From the NCBI RefSeq assembly GCF_001542405.1, contig NZ_LNCD01000049.1, positions 17,793-81,792 of the forward strand: a stretch of 64,000 nt of DNA. The letters run 5' to 3'. Made by a program: the position numbers and the translations under genes. Below, in pieces: positions 56,737 to 64,000 of the stretch. Within the stretch, counting starts at the first letter, position 1, and every line of letters starts with the position of its first letter. This DNA is from Rhizobium altiplani. Lineage in GTDB: Bacteria; Pseudomonadota; Alphaproteobacteria; Rhizobiales; Rhizobiaceae. The notes under the pieces were generated by a model. The model worked only from the letters and a program-made list of their open reading frames with translations. It was not told where the DNA came from and made no database searches.

Positions 56737-59580
56737 TTATGCCGCCTCAGACACACGCGATAGTGCAACCCGCAGGCTGGCGATCTGGCCTTGCAATTCC
56801 TCGAGGCGATCACGTTCAGCGGCGACCACCTCAGGATTGGCATTCGCGACGAACTTCTCGTTCGAGAGTTTGCCGTTGATGCGGGCGATCTCACCGTCGG
56901 CCTTGGCGATCGCCTTCTCGAGGCGAGCTTTCTCCGCGGCAAGGTCGATCAGGGTGCCGAGCGGCAGGCAGACAGTTGCCTCGGCAACGATGATCTGCGC
57001 GGCTCCCTTCGGCGCCTCGCTGCCCAGCGAGATGGCGTCGACCCGGGCAAGGCGCTTGATCGCGGCGTCGTGCCGAACCAGCCGCTCGCGCGTCAGGCTG
57101 TTGGCGTCGACAACGACCAACGGAGCAACGGCAGACGGCGGAACGTTCATTTCGGCGCGAACCGAGCGAATGCCGGAAACCAGATCGATCAGCCAGTTGA
57201 TCTCATCGGCCGCGGCATCGTCGGCGTAGGACGGCGCCGGCCATTCGGCATGGCAAACCAGCGTGTCGCGTTCGATGCCCTCGCCTGCGGTATGCGCCCA
57301 GAGTTCTTCCGTCATGAACGGCATGAAGGGATGCAGGAGCTTGTAAATTTCTTCCAGGATGTAGGCCGCGCAGGCCTGCGCTTCCTTCTTAGCACCCTCG
57401 TCCGTGCCGTTGAAGACTGGCTTCAGCAGCTCGAGATACCAGTCGCAGACCTGATTCCAGACGAAGCGATAGAGCGCCCCTGCTGCATCGTTGAAGCGGT
57501 AGGATTCCAGGGCTTCCGTTACGTCACGTTCCGTACGGGCAAGCTCCGTCAGGATCCAGCGGTTGATCGTCAGTTCAGCTGCTTCTGGCACGAAATGCGG
57601 ATCGCTCTTGGCGCCATTCATCTCGGCAAACCGCGTCGCATTCCAAAGCTTTGTGCCGAAGTTGCGGTAGCCGGCAATGCGGGCTGGATCGAGCTTCACG
57701 TCACGACCCTGGGCCGCCATGATCGCCAGCGTGAAGCGTAGCGCGTCGGCGCCGTATTCATCGATCAGTTCCAGCGGATCGATGACGTTGCCCTTGGACT
57801 TCGACATCTTCTGGCCGTTCTTGTCGCGGACCAGCGCGTGGACATAAACCGTGTGGAACGGTTCGACCGGAACGCCATCATCATCCTTCATGAAATGCAG
57901 GCCCATCATCATCATGCGGGCAACCCAGAAGAAGATGATGTCGAAGCCGGTGACCAGAACGTTGGTCGGATAGTAGCGGTCCAGCTCCGGCGTCTGTTCC
58001 GGCCAGCCGAGCGTCGAGAACGGCCACAGCGCGGAGGAGAACCAGGTGTCGAGAACGTCTTCATCGCGCGTCAGGATTTCGCCGGGCTTGAAGTTCTCGA
58101 GCAGGTCTTCGACGTAGGCCTTCATCGGGCCTTCGTGCGAGAGATAGTGCTGGATCGCCGCCTGCAGCGCTTCTTCTTCGGTCTTTTCAACGAAGACCTG
58201 ACCATCCGGACCGTACCAGGCCGGGATCTGATGGCCCCACCAGAGCTGACGGGAAACGCACCACGGCTGGATGTTCTCCATCCACTCGTAATACGTCTTG
58301 TCCCAACTGCGCGGAACGAGCTTGGTCCGGCCTTCACGGACCGAGGCGATCGCCGGTGCCGCGAGCGTCTTGGCGTCGACGTACCATTGCTCCGTCAGGC
58401 GCGGCTCGATCGGGACGCCACCACGGTCACCGTGGGGAACCATGTGTTTGTGCGGCTCGACCTTGTCGACCAGGCCGCCTTCTTCAAAGATACGAACGAT
58501 GATCTTGCGGGCCTCGAAACGATCCTTGCCCTCAAGTTCGTCCCAGGCGCCGTGCAATGCGGCGGCATCCGGAATCCCCTCCAGGAAATCCTCATTATCC
58601 TTGAGCGTGATCCGCGCGTCGGCAGTGAGCACGTTGACGACGCGCAGACCGGCACGCTTGCCAACATCGAAGTCGTTGAAATCATGTGCCGGCGTCATCT
58701 TGACAGCGCCGGTTCCGGCCGTCGGGTCCGGATAATCATCGGCGACAATCGGAATTCGCCGACCAACGATCGGCAGGATGACATGCTTGCCGACGAGCGG
58801 CTTGTAGCGCTCATCCTTCGGGTTCACCGCGACGCCCGTGTCGCCAAGCATCGTTTCCGGGCGAGTGGTCGCGACGACGATATAGTCACGCGTTTCCCAT
58901 TCCGTTGCCTTGCCGTCGTCATCGAAGGCGATGGGATGCTGATAGGTGACGCCGGGCTCCAACGGATAGCGGAAGTACCAGAGATTTCCGTTGACCTCGT
59001 GCTGCTCCACCTCGATGTCGGAGATCGCCGTCAGGAGTTTCGGATCCCAGTTGACAAGGCGCTTGTCCCGATAGATTAGGCCTTCCTTGTAAAGCGTTAC
59101 AAAGACTTCAAGAACGGCGGCCGAAAGCCCCTCGTCCATCGTGAAGCGCTCACGCGACCAATCGCAGGAGGCGCCGAGGCGCTTCAACTGGTTGAAGATA
59201 AGGCCGCCCGATTCCGCCTTCCACTCCCAGACCTTATCGATGAAGGCTTCGCGCCCCATGTCGCGGCGACCTGGCAGCTGCTGTTCCATCAGCTTGCGCT
59301 CGACAACCATCTGGGTGGCGATGCCAGCATGGTCCATGCCCGGCTGCCAGAGCACATCCTTGCCACGCATGCGCTCGAAGCGGACCATGATGTCCTGCAG
59401 CGTGTTGTTCAGCGCGTGCCCCATGTGCAGCGAGCCGGTCACGTTCGGCGGCGGGATGACGATGGTAAAAGTCTCGGCGCCCGGCTTGGCGTTGGCGCCC
59501 GCGCGGAAGGCGTCCGCCTCATCCCATTTCGCAGCGATTTTCGGTTCAACGGCAGCGGAATCGTAGGTCTTGTCGAGCAT
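56737..59580 (-). CDS. valS: valyl-tRNA synthetase
   Basis: 947 residues. HIGH motif: [17 protein letters not shown]. The CP1 editing domain includes [17 protein letters not shown], and the KMSKS motif is in [15 protein letters not shown]. The C-terminal coiled coil ([25 protein letters not shown]) is the ValRS-specific arm. It lies 117 bp downstream of popZ, a pairing also seen in Caulobacter. Confidence 0.97.
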   Translation of the reverse strand: MLDKTYDSAAVEPKIAAKWDEADAFRAGANAKPGAETFTIVIPPPNVTGSLHMGHALNNTLQDIMVRFERMRGKDVLWQPGMDHAGIATQMVVERKLMEQQLPGRRDMGREAFIDKVWEWKAESGGLIFNQLKRLGASCDWSRERFTMDEGLSAAVLEVFVTLYKEGLIYRDKRLVNWDPKLLTAISDIEVEQHEVNGNLWYFRYPLEPGVTYQHPIAFDDDGKATEWETRDYIVVATTRPETMLGDTGVAVNPKDERYKPLVGKHVILPIVGRRIPIVADDYPDPTAGTGAVKMTPAHDFNDFDVGKRAGLRVVNVLTADARITLKDNEDFLEGIPDAAALHGAWDELEGKDRFEARKIIVRIFEEGGLVDKVEPHKHMVPHGDRGGVPIEPRLTEQWYVDAKTLAAPAIASVREGRTKLVPRSWDKTYYEWMENIQPWCVSRQLWWGHQIPAWYGPDGQVFVEKTEEEALQAAIQHYLSHEGPMKAYVEDLLENFKPGEILTRDEDVLDTWFSSALWPFSTLGWPEQTPELDRYYPTNVLVTGFDIIFFWVARMMMMGLHFMKDDDGVPVEPFHTVYVHALVRDKNGQKMSKSKGNVIDPLELIDEYGADALRFTLAIMAAQGRDVKLDPARIAGYRNFGTKLWNATRFAEMNGAKSDPHFVPEAAELTINRWILTELARTERDVTEALESYRFNDAAGALYRFVWNQVCDWYLELLKPVFNGTDEGAKKEAQACAAYILEEIYKLLHPFMPFMTEELWAHTAGEGIERDTLVCHAEWPAPSYADDAAADEINWLIDLVSGIRSVRAEMNVPPSAVAPLVVVDANSLTRERLVRHDAAIKRLARVDAISLGSEAPKGAAQIIVAEATVCLPLGTLIDLAAEKARLEKAIAKADGEIARINGKLSNEKFVANANPEVVAAERDRLEELQGQIASLRVALSRVSEAA

Positions 59581-59640
59581 TTGGGGACCAAAATCTGGAG
59601 GTTCTTAGATGCGGGTTGTAAATAGGATGGCTACGGGCAA

Positions 59641-59680
59641 GTCAATAAAAAAGCCGCCCCGGAGACGGGAGCGGCTTTTG
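59641..59680 (-). terminator. intrinsic terminator of popZ
   Basis: AAAAGCCGC / GCGGCTTTT stem with an inner CCC/GGG pair and a T6 run on the minus strand. It separates popZ from valS. Confidence 0.88.
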
Positions 59681-59697
59681 AGCAAAGGCGATTCCGA

Positions 59698-60573
59698 TCA
59701 GCGGCGCGGGCCACGCGCCACGCGTTCGATCTCTTCGCGCACGAGACGTTCGACCAGCGTCGGCAGATTGTCGTCCAGCCATTCGCGCAGCATGGGGCGC
59801 AGCATGTCTTCGGCGATCTCATCAAGCGACCGGCGCTCGGCACCATCGATTGCGGCGGCAAGCTCCTCAAAGGAACGAGCGATCTGCAGTCCAGCGTCGT
59901 GCGAGAGCAGCGCTGGCTGCTGCTCGTGCTCAACAACGCTTGGCATTGTTTCTTTCGCAGCCTCGGCGACAGCGGCAACTGCTACCTCGGCCGCGGGAAC
60001 GACAGCTGGTCGCGGCTCCATGGCAACAACCGGAGGTAGCTCGAATGGAACCTCTACCGGCGGGCGAACAGCAACAATTTTCGCCGCAGGAACTGAAATG
60101 GGTGAGGTAACGGCTTCCGTAGGGCGCGGGGACAGCGGTGCCTCGCCGACAGCGTCCGGCGTTTCAGTCCTCACCTCGGTGGCTCTTGCTTCCGGCGGCC
60201 GAAATGCCGGCGGCACTTCGCGCTGCAACTGCGCAGCGTTCCTCTCCGAGGCGGCACGGACGCGCGCAGCGACATCGGCAAGAGACATGGCGCGCGGCTG
60301 TGCCTCCGGCACGGGAGCCGAGCCTGCCGAGTTGGCAGCGACAAAACGCGGATCGGGCTCAGCGACCGTTTCGGGGAATTCCACGCCAGCGTAGGTCTCG
60401 TCCACCGTCAAATGAATGTCCGAGTCGCGATCGTCCTCGTCAGCACCATAAACCGCCGGCAGTGACGCGGAGAGTGCCCTGCCCGCACCGGGGTCATTGC
60501 TCTCGATGATCTGGCGGATCGACGCCAGAATCTCTTCCATGGACGGTTCACGCGCTACGCTTGGCTGAGCCAT
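59698..60573 (-). CDS. popZ: polar organising protein PopZ (DUF2497)
   Basis: 291 residues. The N-terminal recognition helix is EPSMEEILASIRQIIE (residues 9-24). A long acidic Pro/Ala/Glu linker follows, and the C-terminal helices LDEIAEDMLRPMLREWLDDNLPTLVERLVREEIERVARG are the DUF2497 oligomerisation region. PopZ forms a polar matrix that anchors chromosome origins in Caulobacter and marks the growing pole in Agrobacterium. The linker is much longer than in Caulobacter PopZ, as in other Rhizobiaceae. In Ensifer the gene upstream is tolC; here it is not. Confidence 0.92.
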   Translation of the reverse strand: MAQPSVAREPSMEEILASIRQIIESNDPGAGRALSASLPAVYGADEDDRDSDIHLTVDETYAGVEFPETVAEPDPRFVAANSAGSAPVPEAQPRAMSLADVAARVRAASERNAAQLQREVPPAFRPPEARATEVRTETPDAVGEAPLSPRPTEAVTSPISVPAAKIVAVRPPVEVPFELPPVVAMEPRPAVVPAAEVAVAAVAEAAKETMPSVVEHEQQPALLSHDAGLQIARSFEELAAAIDGAERRSLDEIAEDMLRPMLREWLDDNLPTLVERLVREEIERVARGPRR

Positions 60574-60740
60574 ATCTATCCCCGTTACTCCGAAAAACGA
60601 CCGGATTGCGTGGAGTGGGCATCCGAATCACCCATACCTTAGGATAGCCGAGGATCTAAAAAAATCATCGCGAATCAAATGAATGATGCCATGCACAGCT
60701 TTTCTGCCACGCTGCCTGGCGCTCCGATTCCATGGCGGGA

Positions 60741-60767
60741 AAGAAAACGGGCGCCAGAGGCGCCCGT
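60741..60767 (-). terminator. intrinsic terminator of the PIMT-family gene
   Basis: ACGGGCGCC / GGCGCCCGT perfect stem with an AGA loop, then TTTTCTT on the minus strand, 27 bp after the stop codon. It blocks transcription towards popZ. Confidence 0.92.
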
Positions 60768-60793
60768 CGAGAATCGGTCATCGGAGCTTTGGC

Positions 60794-61456
60794 TCAGAAT
60801 ACGAATTCACGCGCCTTGGCAAAGCCGGGAAGCGGCTTCACGGAGGCGTTGAAATAGACGTTTTCGGAAATTGTGCCGCGCTCGCTCACGAAAACCTTCG
60901 CACGCGCCGAACCGCCGTAGCCCTGTACGGTGACCAGACGGCCACCATCACGAAGCTGCGACAGCAAGGAGGAAGGAACCTCCTCGACCGAGCCGCTGAC
61001 GAAAATGAGATCATAGGGAGCGCCTGACGCGTTGCCCGCATTGAGCGGCCCCGTGACGACCGACACATTTGTGTAGGCGGCAAGGTTGGTCTTGGCTTCC
61101 GCCGCCAGCGTTTCCTCCTCTTCAACGGCGATCACCGTACCGGCAAGCTGCGAGAAAAGAGCCGATACATAGCCACTGCCAGCGCCGATCTCGAGGACGA
61201 CGTCATCCTTCGTGACAGCCGCAAGCTGGAGCAGCTTTGCAAGCGGCGACGGCTGCATGAGGTAGCGCGCCGGCTTGCCGGCCGCTGCAGGACAGATTTC
61301 AACATCACGATCGATATAGGCGAGCGGCTTGGCCTTCTCAGGAACGAAAGCCTCGCGCGGCACCGTGAGGAAGGCCGTCAGCACTGAATGCGAGGTGACG
61401 TCCGTCGTGCGAAGCTGGTTGTCGACCATGTTTGCGCGTGCTGATTCGAAATTCAT
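60794..61456 (-). CDS. protein-L-isoaspartate O-methyltransferase family protein (second copy)
   Basis: About 220 residues from MNFESARANMVDNQLRT; the preceding ATG at 61459 is an equal alternative. SAM motif I is VLEIGAGSGYVSALFSQLA. The family N-terminus (NMVDNQLRTTDVTSHSVLTAFLTVPREAFVPE) differs from true PIMT and lacks its substrate-binding SVIP/TIPIECGSF loop. This subgroup sits beside tolC or popZ in rhizobia and is annotated PIMT, but its activity is uncertain. Own terminator downstream. Confidence 0.85.
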   Translation of the reverse strand: MNFESARANMVDNQLRTTDVTSHSVLTAFLTVPREAFVPEKAKPLAYIDRDVEICPAAAGKPARYLMQPSPLAKLLQLAAVTKDDVVLEIGAGSGYVSALFSQLAGTVIAVEEEETLAAEAKTNLAAYTNVSVVTGPLNAGNASGAPYDLIFVSGSVEEVPSSLLSQLRDGGRLVTVQGYGGSARAKVFVSERGTISENVYFNASVKPLPGFAKAREFVF

Positions 61457-61654
61457 CATGTCCTCTCGCCCGTAGAAGCGGCTTTGTCTGCACGTCTCTT
61501 AATCTCAGCACACCGGCCTTTCAAGGCTTCGCGAATGCCTGCGCCAAGAATTCCAGTACGAGTGTCGCGGAAGTGACCCGACCGCAATCCTTCATGGAAC
61601 AAACGCGGGCGCCGTGATATTATTGCAACCGGAGGAACAGAGGAGGAGTAGGCC

Positions 61655-61756
61655 ATGCCTAATATCATCGAATATCTCTCGTTGTTCGACTTCTTCATCA
61701 TCGCAACACTGGTCGGCATCTTTTGCTGCGGTCTTTTCGATCGTGAAACGAGCTGA
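61655..61756 (+). CDS. tiny membrane protein
   Basis: 33 residues, MPNIIEYLSLFDFFIIATLVGIFCCGLFDRETS, preceded by AGGAGGAG at good spacing. One hydrophobic helix (about 10-27) with two adjacent cysteines makes it a predicted single-pass membrane peptide. The strong ribosome site is the main support. No family is recognised. It lies 72 bp before another tiny membrane gene. Confidence 0.6.
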   Translation: MPNIIEYLSLFDFFIIATLVGIFCCGLFDRETS

Positions 61757-61827
61757 CTGCCTGCCTTCAGGCCGTTGTCAGGTTCTGCCCCAATAGTGTC
61801 GTTTCCTTGGGATTCGACGGACGGGAC

Positions 61828-61974
61828 ATGGCAATCAAACCAATCTTGCTGGGCAGCCTTTTCATCTGCGTGCTGCTCGCGATCATTCTCCTGATTCCCT
61901 TTGTGCGTGTCGGCGCTCCGAATGTCGCGACGTCGGGCGTGTCGCCAGTGCCGTCACTGCAGCGAGTGAACTGA
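61828..61974 (+). CDS. small membrane protein
   Basis: 48 residues. The first 30 form one hydrophobic helix (ILLGSLFICVLLAIILLIPFVRV); the remainder is a short polar tail. A terminator begins exactly at the stop codon, which supports a real transcript ending here. The ribosome site (ACGGGAC) is weaker than that of the preceding tiny gene. Function is unknown. Confidence 0.55.
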   Translation: MAIKPILLGSLFICVLLAIILLIPFVRVGAPNVATSGVSPVPSLQRVN

Positions 61975-61993
61975 ACGCCAACGGCGGCGTTTT
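61974..61993 (+). terminator. intrinsic terminator overlapping a small-gene stop codon
   Basis: AACGCC / GGCGTT stem with a 6-nt loop, followed by TTTT (the last stem bases included). It starts on the final base of the 61828-61974 stop codon. Confidence 0.65.
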
Positions 61994-62194
61994 CGCTGGG
62001 TGACAAATGGACCGCCACTGCAAAGTTCTTTTTAGGCAAGAACAAACGACGAAACATAGCTCTAAGCACCAATAGCGGTCGTCAAACGGGAGCTGTAGCG
62101 TATCGGCGCCGACCTCGGAGCCTCCCCAGCCCCTCCCCGGTCGACAACCCGGCCGGGGCCCTTGATAGCCGCGGCCGGGGCCGCCCCGGCGGGC

Positions 62195-62377
62195 CTATTG
62201 CAGTTCCGTTTCCTCTTCTATGTCGACGAGAATGCCGTAGCGCAGCGCTTCTTCCTTTGCCTCCTTCAGGGCCTCGTCGATCAGTATCACCAGCACGTCG
62301 GCGTGCCGCTCGCGCTTCGCCATTTCCCGCGCCACGCTCAGGGCAAAGATCAATTGCGGCATTTGGGTCGCCGGCAT
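62195..62377 (-). CDS. small hypothetical protein
   Basis: 60 residues from MPATQMPQLIF, preceded by TAGGAGCG. The body is helical and charged (REMAKRERHADVLVILIDEALKEAKEEALRYGILVDIEEE), a composition expected of a real cytoplasmic peptide. I do not recognise a family. GC-rich inverted sequence lies downstream at 62110-62190, possibly part of its 3' end. Confidence 0.55.
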   Translation of the reverse strand: MPATQMPQLIFALSVAREMAKRERHADVLVILIDEALKEAKEEALRYGILVDIEEETELQ

Positions 62378-62974
62378 GGGAGGCGCTCCTAACAACTCAA
62401 CACAAAGCTTAGGGCCTATCGAAAATTCGGCAATCCGACGATTTGGGTATGGAAGACATGCGCCAGCGCTAGTGTTGTGTGGATTCTCACTATGCCGATG
62501 GAGCAATTGCCAAAGCAGGTGGACTTGGCGGCGCGGGAACGGACGCAACAAAGAGAGTGCTGTCGACACTGAAGGCTCTTACGTCGAGGCGGCAACCCAG
62601 AAGCCGGGAGGGCCAGCCTACTTGGCTAGCCCCTCCAGCATTTCGGGACAGTGAACATACCCCCGCCGAGTCTGCCACGGGCAATGGACCTGTTCAGCAA
62701 GTGGGTCCGGTGCCTCAAAGCCCCACCGTCCTCCGCAGACTTGCAAGAGACACAATAGCCCCGTAGCAGGGGCTATCCTAGACGGACCTAGGTCCTAATC
62801 CGATTGGAGTAGGCGGTTGCCGAGGTTAGGCTCGAAGTTTCGTTGGATGGAACCAGCACGTTGAATTCGCCGCTGTTGTCGACCGAATGGCGGCCTGAAG
62901 ACGCGACCACAACACCGCGGCACTGTGGGAAACACAGCCGCAAAATCAATGACTGCAGAATGTATGGGAAGGTT
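62378..62974. other. 597-bp intergenic region with several hairpins before tRNA-Cys
   Basis: No gene is supported. Visible structures are a hairpin GGAGGG..AGCC/GGCT..CCCTCC at 62607-62636, a perfect 8-bp hairpin ATAGCCCC/GGGGCTAT at 62755-62776, and a 12-bp palindrome GGACCTAGGTCC at 62784-62795. None is followed by a clear T run. Plus-strand frames through the region have no ribosome sites. The structures may belong to small RNAs or be remains of an element next to the tRNA. Confidence 0.4.
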
Positions 62975-63048
62975 TGGAGGCCTCGCCCGGAATTGAACCG
63001 GGGTACAAGGATTTGCAGTCCTCTGCGTCACCACTCCGCCACGAGGCC
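62975..63048 (-). tRNA. tRNA-Cys (anticodon GCA)
   Basis: 74 nt with 3' CCA encoded. The acceptor stem is GGCCTCG / CGAGGCC, the discriminator base U is followed by CCA, and the anticodon loop CTGCAAA holds GCA. The T arm is CCCCGGTTCAATTCCGGG. It is the only feature in this stretch certain to be functional. Confidence 0.97.
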
Positions 63049-63080
63049 TCACGACGCTTCATGACCGAAGCGTTGGCGGG

Positions 63081-63109
63081 CATTTAGAATGAATAGAAAT
63101 CGAGTGCAA
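63081..63109 (-). promoter_or_regulatory. promoter of tRNA-Cys
   Basis: On the minus strand TTGCAC is followed after 17 bp by TAAATG, about 33 bp before the tRNA 5' end. This fits the rhizobial housekeeping promoter pattern. Confidence 0.55.
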
Positions 63110-63120
63110 GGGGGTAGTTG

Positions 63121-63158
63121 AAAAACCGGCGGTATTTTGGATCGTCATGCCGCCGGTT
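63121..63158 (-). terminator. intrinsic terminator of the BA14K gene
   Basis: ACCGGCGG / CCGCCGGT stem with a 17-nt loop and a T5 run on the minus strand, just past the stop codon of the BA14K-family gene. Confidence 0.85.
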
Positions 63159-63171
63159 CCGTAGTCAACCA

Positions 63172-63636
63172 CTAGTACGGCGAATAGCACTGCCGCCGCG
63201 GACCGTAATAGGGCTGATAGGTGTTGTCATAGGCCCGATAGGACCGGTAGCGGCTGTAACACCAGTCGACGTGTGAATTGCCCACCGGTCTGGCCTGCGG
63301 CTGCGAAGCGATCAGACCGCCGATGAGTGCGCCGGCAGCAAGACCGCCGAGCAGCGCGCCAGCATCGTTGTAATCGTTGCGGTAGTAGCCGTCGCGATAA
63401 TAGCGATTTCCGTAGTACCGATTTCCGTAGTCGCGATTCCCGTAATGGCCATGGCGGTAGCCGCCACAACGATAGATGTTGCAGCGGTCGAAGCCGCGGC
63501 TGTTTCTGACGCCGGAATCTCCAAACCCACCGCGACTCTGAGCGGAATGCTCATCGCCTGAGTTTTCGGCAAAAGACGGACCGACGCCAGCGAGGCTCGT
63601 CGCAATTGCCAACATCAATACCGCAAGTTTTTTCAT
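63172..63636 (-). CDS. BA14K-family secreted protein with Tyr/Gly/Asn/Arg repeats
   Basis: 154 residues from MKKLAVL. The signal peptide ([23 protein letters not shown]) is followed by a region of short repeats ([21 protein letters not shown]), then a glycine-zipper-like hydrophobic stretch ([18 protein letters not shown]). The C-terminal BA14K motif is [33 protein letters not shown], with two cysteines. BA14K is an immunoreactive, lectin-like envelope protein in Brucella. It has its own terminator. Confidence 0.88.
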   Translation of the reverse strand: MKKLAVLMLAIATSLAGVGPSFAENSGDEHSAQSRGGFGDSGVRNSRGFDRCNIYRCGGYRHGHYGNRDYGNRYYGNRYYRDGYYRNDYNDAGALLGGLAAGALIGGLIASQPQARPVGNSHVDWCYSRYRSYRAYDNTYQPYYGPRRQCYSPY

Positions 63637-63829
63637 TCCGGCACCTTCTAATTTCATACGCACTTCGCGTGAAGAACGCTCAGGATAATAACGCCCAAAC
63701 AGCTTCCAAGTTCCGCCTTACGCCTTCCATCTCCGGGCGAAAAGAATCGCGGCTGGTGCAATTGTGACACTTTTATTGCAAGTCCCGCTATTTTATGACG
63801 ACCTTCAAAAATAGCTATGGATGGATGGA

Positions 63830-64000
63830 ATGCTCAGCTGGTTTCGTAAACTTCTTCCTCGCGAGGATCAGTTCTTTGATCTCTTTGCACAGCACTCCCG
63901 AACAATCGTCGGCGCGGCGGAAGCGCTCAACGAACTGCTTGCAGGCAAGGATATCGAACACCATTGCGACCGGATCGTCGCGCTCGAAAACGATGCCGAC
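63830..64000 (+). CDS. DUF47/PhoU-like protein, N-terminus only
   Basis: 57 residues are in the window: MLSWFRKLLPREDQFFDLFAQHSRTIVGAAEALNELL and on, open at the edge. This is the start of the DUF47 family, which is encoded next to the low-affinity phosphate transporter Pit in rhizobia (orfA-pit) and regulates it. The downstream gene, expected to be pit, is outside the window. The 166-bp gap upstream may hold a phosphate-control site, but no clear PHO box is visible. Confidence 0.85.
   Translation, partial: MLSWFRKLLPREDQFFDLFAQHSRTIVGAAEALNELLAGKDIEHHCDRIVALENDAD

Noticed and set aside
57838..59079. Long plus-strand frame (413 codons) inside valS
   Set aside because: It is the antisense shadow of a high-GC gene; valS on the minus strand has full motifs and there is no ribosome site or domain in the plus frame.

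Overview
The window reads as a chromosomal segment of an alphaproteobacterium of the Rhizobiaceae (Rhizobium/Ensifer/Agrobacterium group). The basis is high GC content, fused SecDF, the tatABC-scpAB-nagZ-SPOR-argS-dgt block, ExoR next to xth, popZ next to valS, a class I PHA synthase, BA14K and DUF1127 small proteins. I see no phage, transposon, CRISPR array or rRNA operon. Two tRNAs are present: Leu(UAG) and Cys(GCA).

Layout. 1-550: remains of a divergent TetR/short-chain dehydrogenase pair, both broken. 566-7790: recJ, hom, a class I aminotransferase, a lipoprotein, and phaC. 7815-13375: an O-methyltransferase, a Tlde1-type (DUF2778) envelope protein, map, a broken radC and an exported phosphatase. 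13463-19215: soluble transhydrogenase, a radical SAM/B12-type enzyme, a frameshifted SnoaL-like gene, trigger factor and tRNA-Leu. 19370-22895: two membrane/envelope genes, then an accessory stretch with a candidate small RNA bearing two identical anti-Shine-Dalgarno loops and two tandem DUF1127 genes. 22954-30848: LysR/GST/flavo-iron-sulfur oxidoreductase, trmFO, a methyltransferase and a sulfur/peroxide detoxification operon (GDCCVxC protein, persulfide dioxygenase-rhodanese, 1-Cys peroxiredoxin).

31040-52049 is an almost continuous minus-strand block of housekeeping genes: a squalene/phytoene-synthase-like and an Mth938-like protein (relatives of complex I assembly factors NDUFAF6 and NDUFAF3), secDF, yajC, a LysM/LytM protein, pcm, surE, serS, tatC, tatB, tatA, scpB, scpA, nagZ, a large SPOR protein, argS and dgt. 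It is interrupted only by a plus-strand AAA ATPase gene. 52265-64000: erpA, xth, exoR (periplasmic inhibitor of ExoS-ChvI signalling), a FadL porin, valS, popZ, a second pcm, several tiny genes, tRNA-Cys, a BA14K protein and the start of a DUF47/PhoU-like gene.

The most interesting part is 21250-22560. A terminator-ended RNA has two stem-loops that each present the same 13-nt loop containing CCUCCUCCC. Its promoter region shares a TTGCACTGCA element plus a -10 TTATAT at the same spacing with the promoter of the second DUF1127 gene. This looks like a local variant of the DUF1127/cuckoo-RNA (CcsR/CcaF1-like) stress regulon. A second theme is gene decay: four broken genes lie in the first 17 kb. 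Some neighbours expected from related genomes (tolC between popZ and pcm; possibly glpX between hom and recJ) are not where they would be expected.
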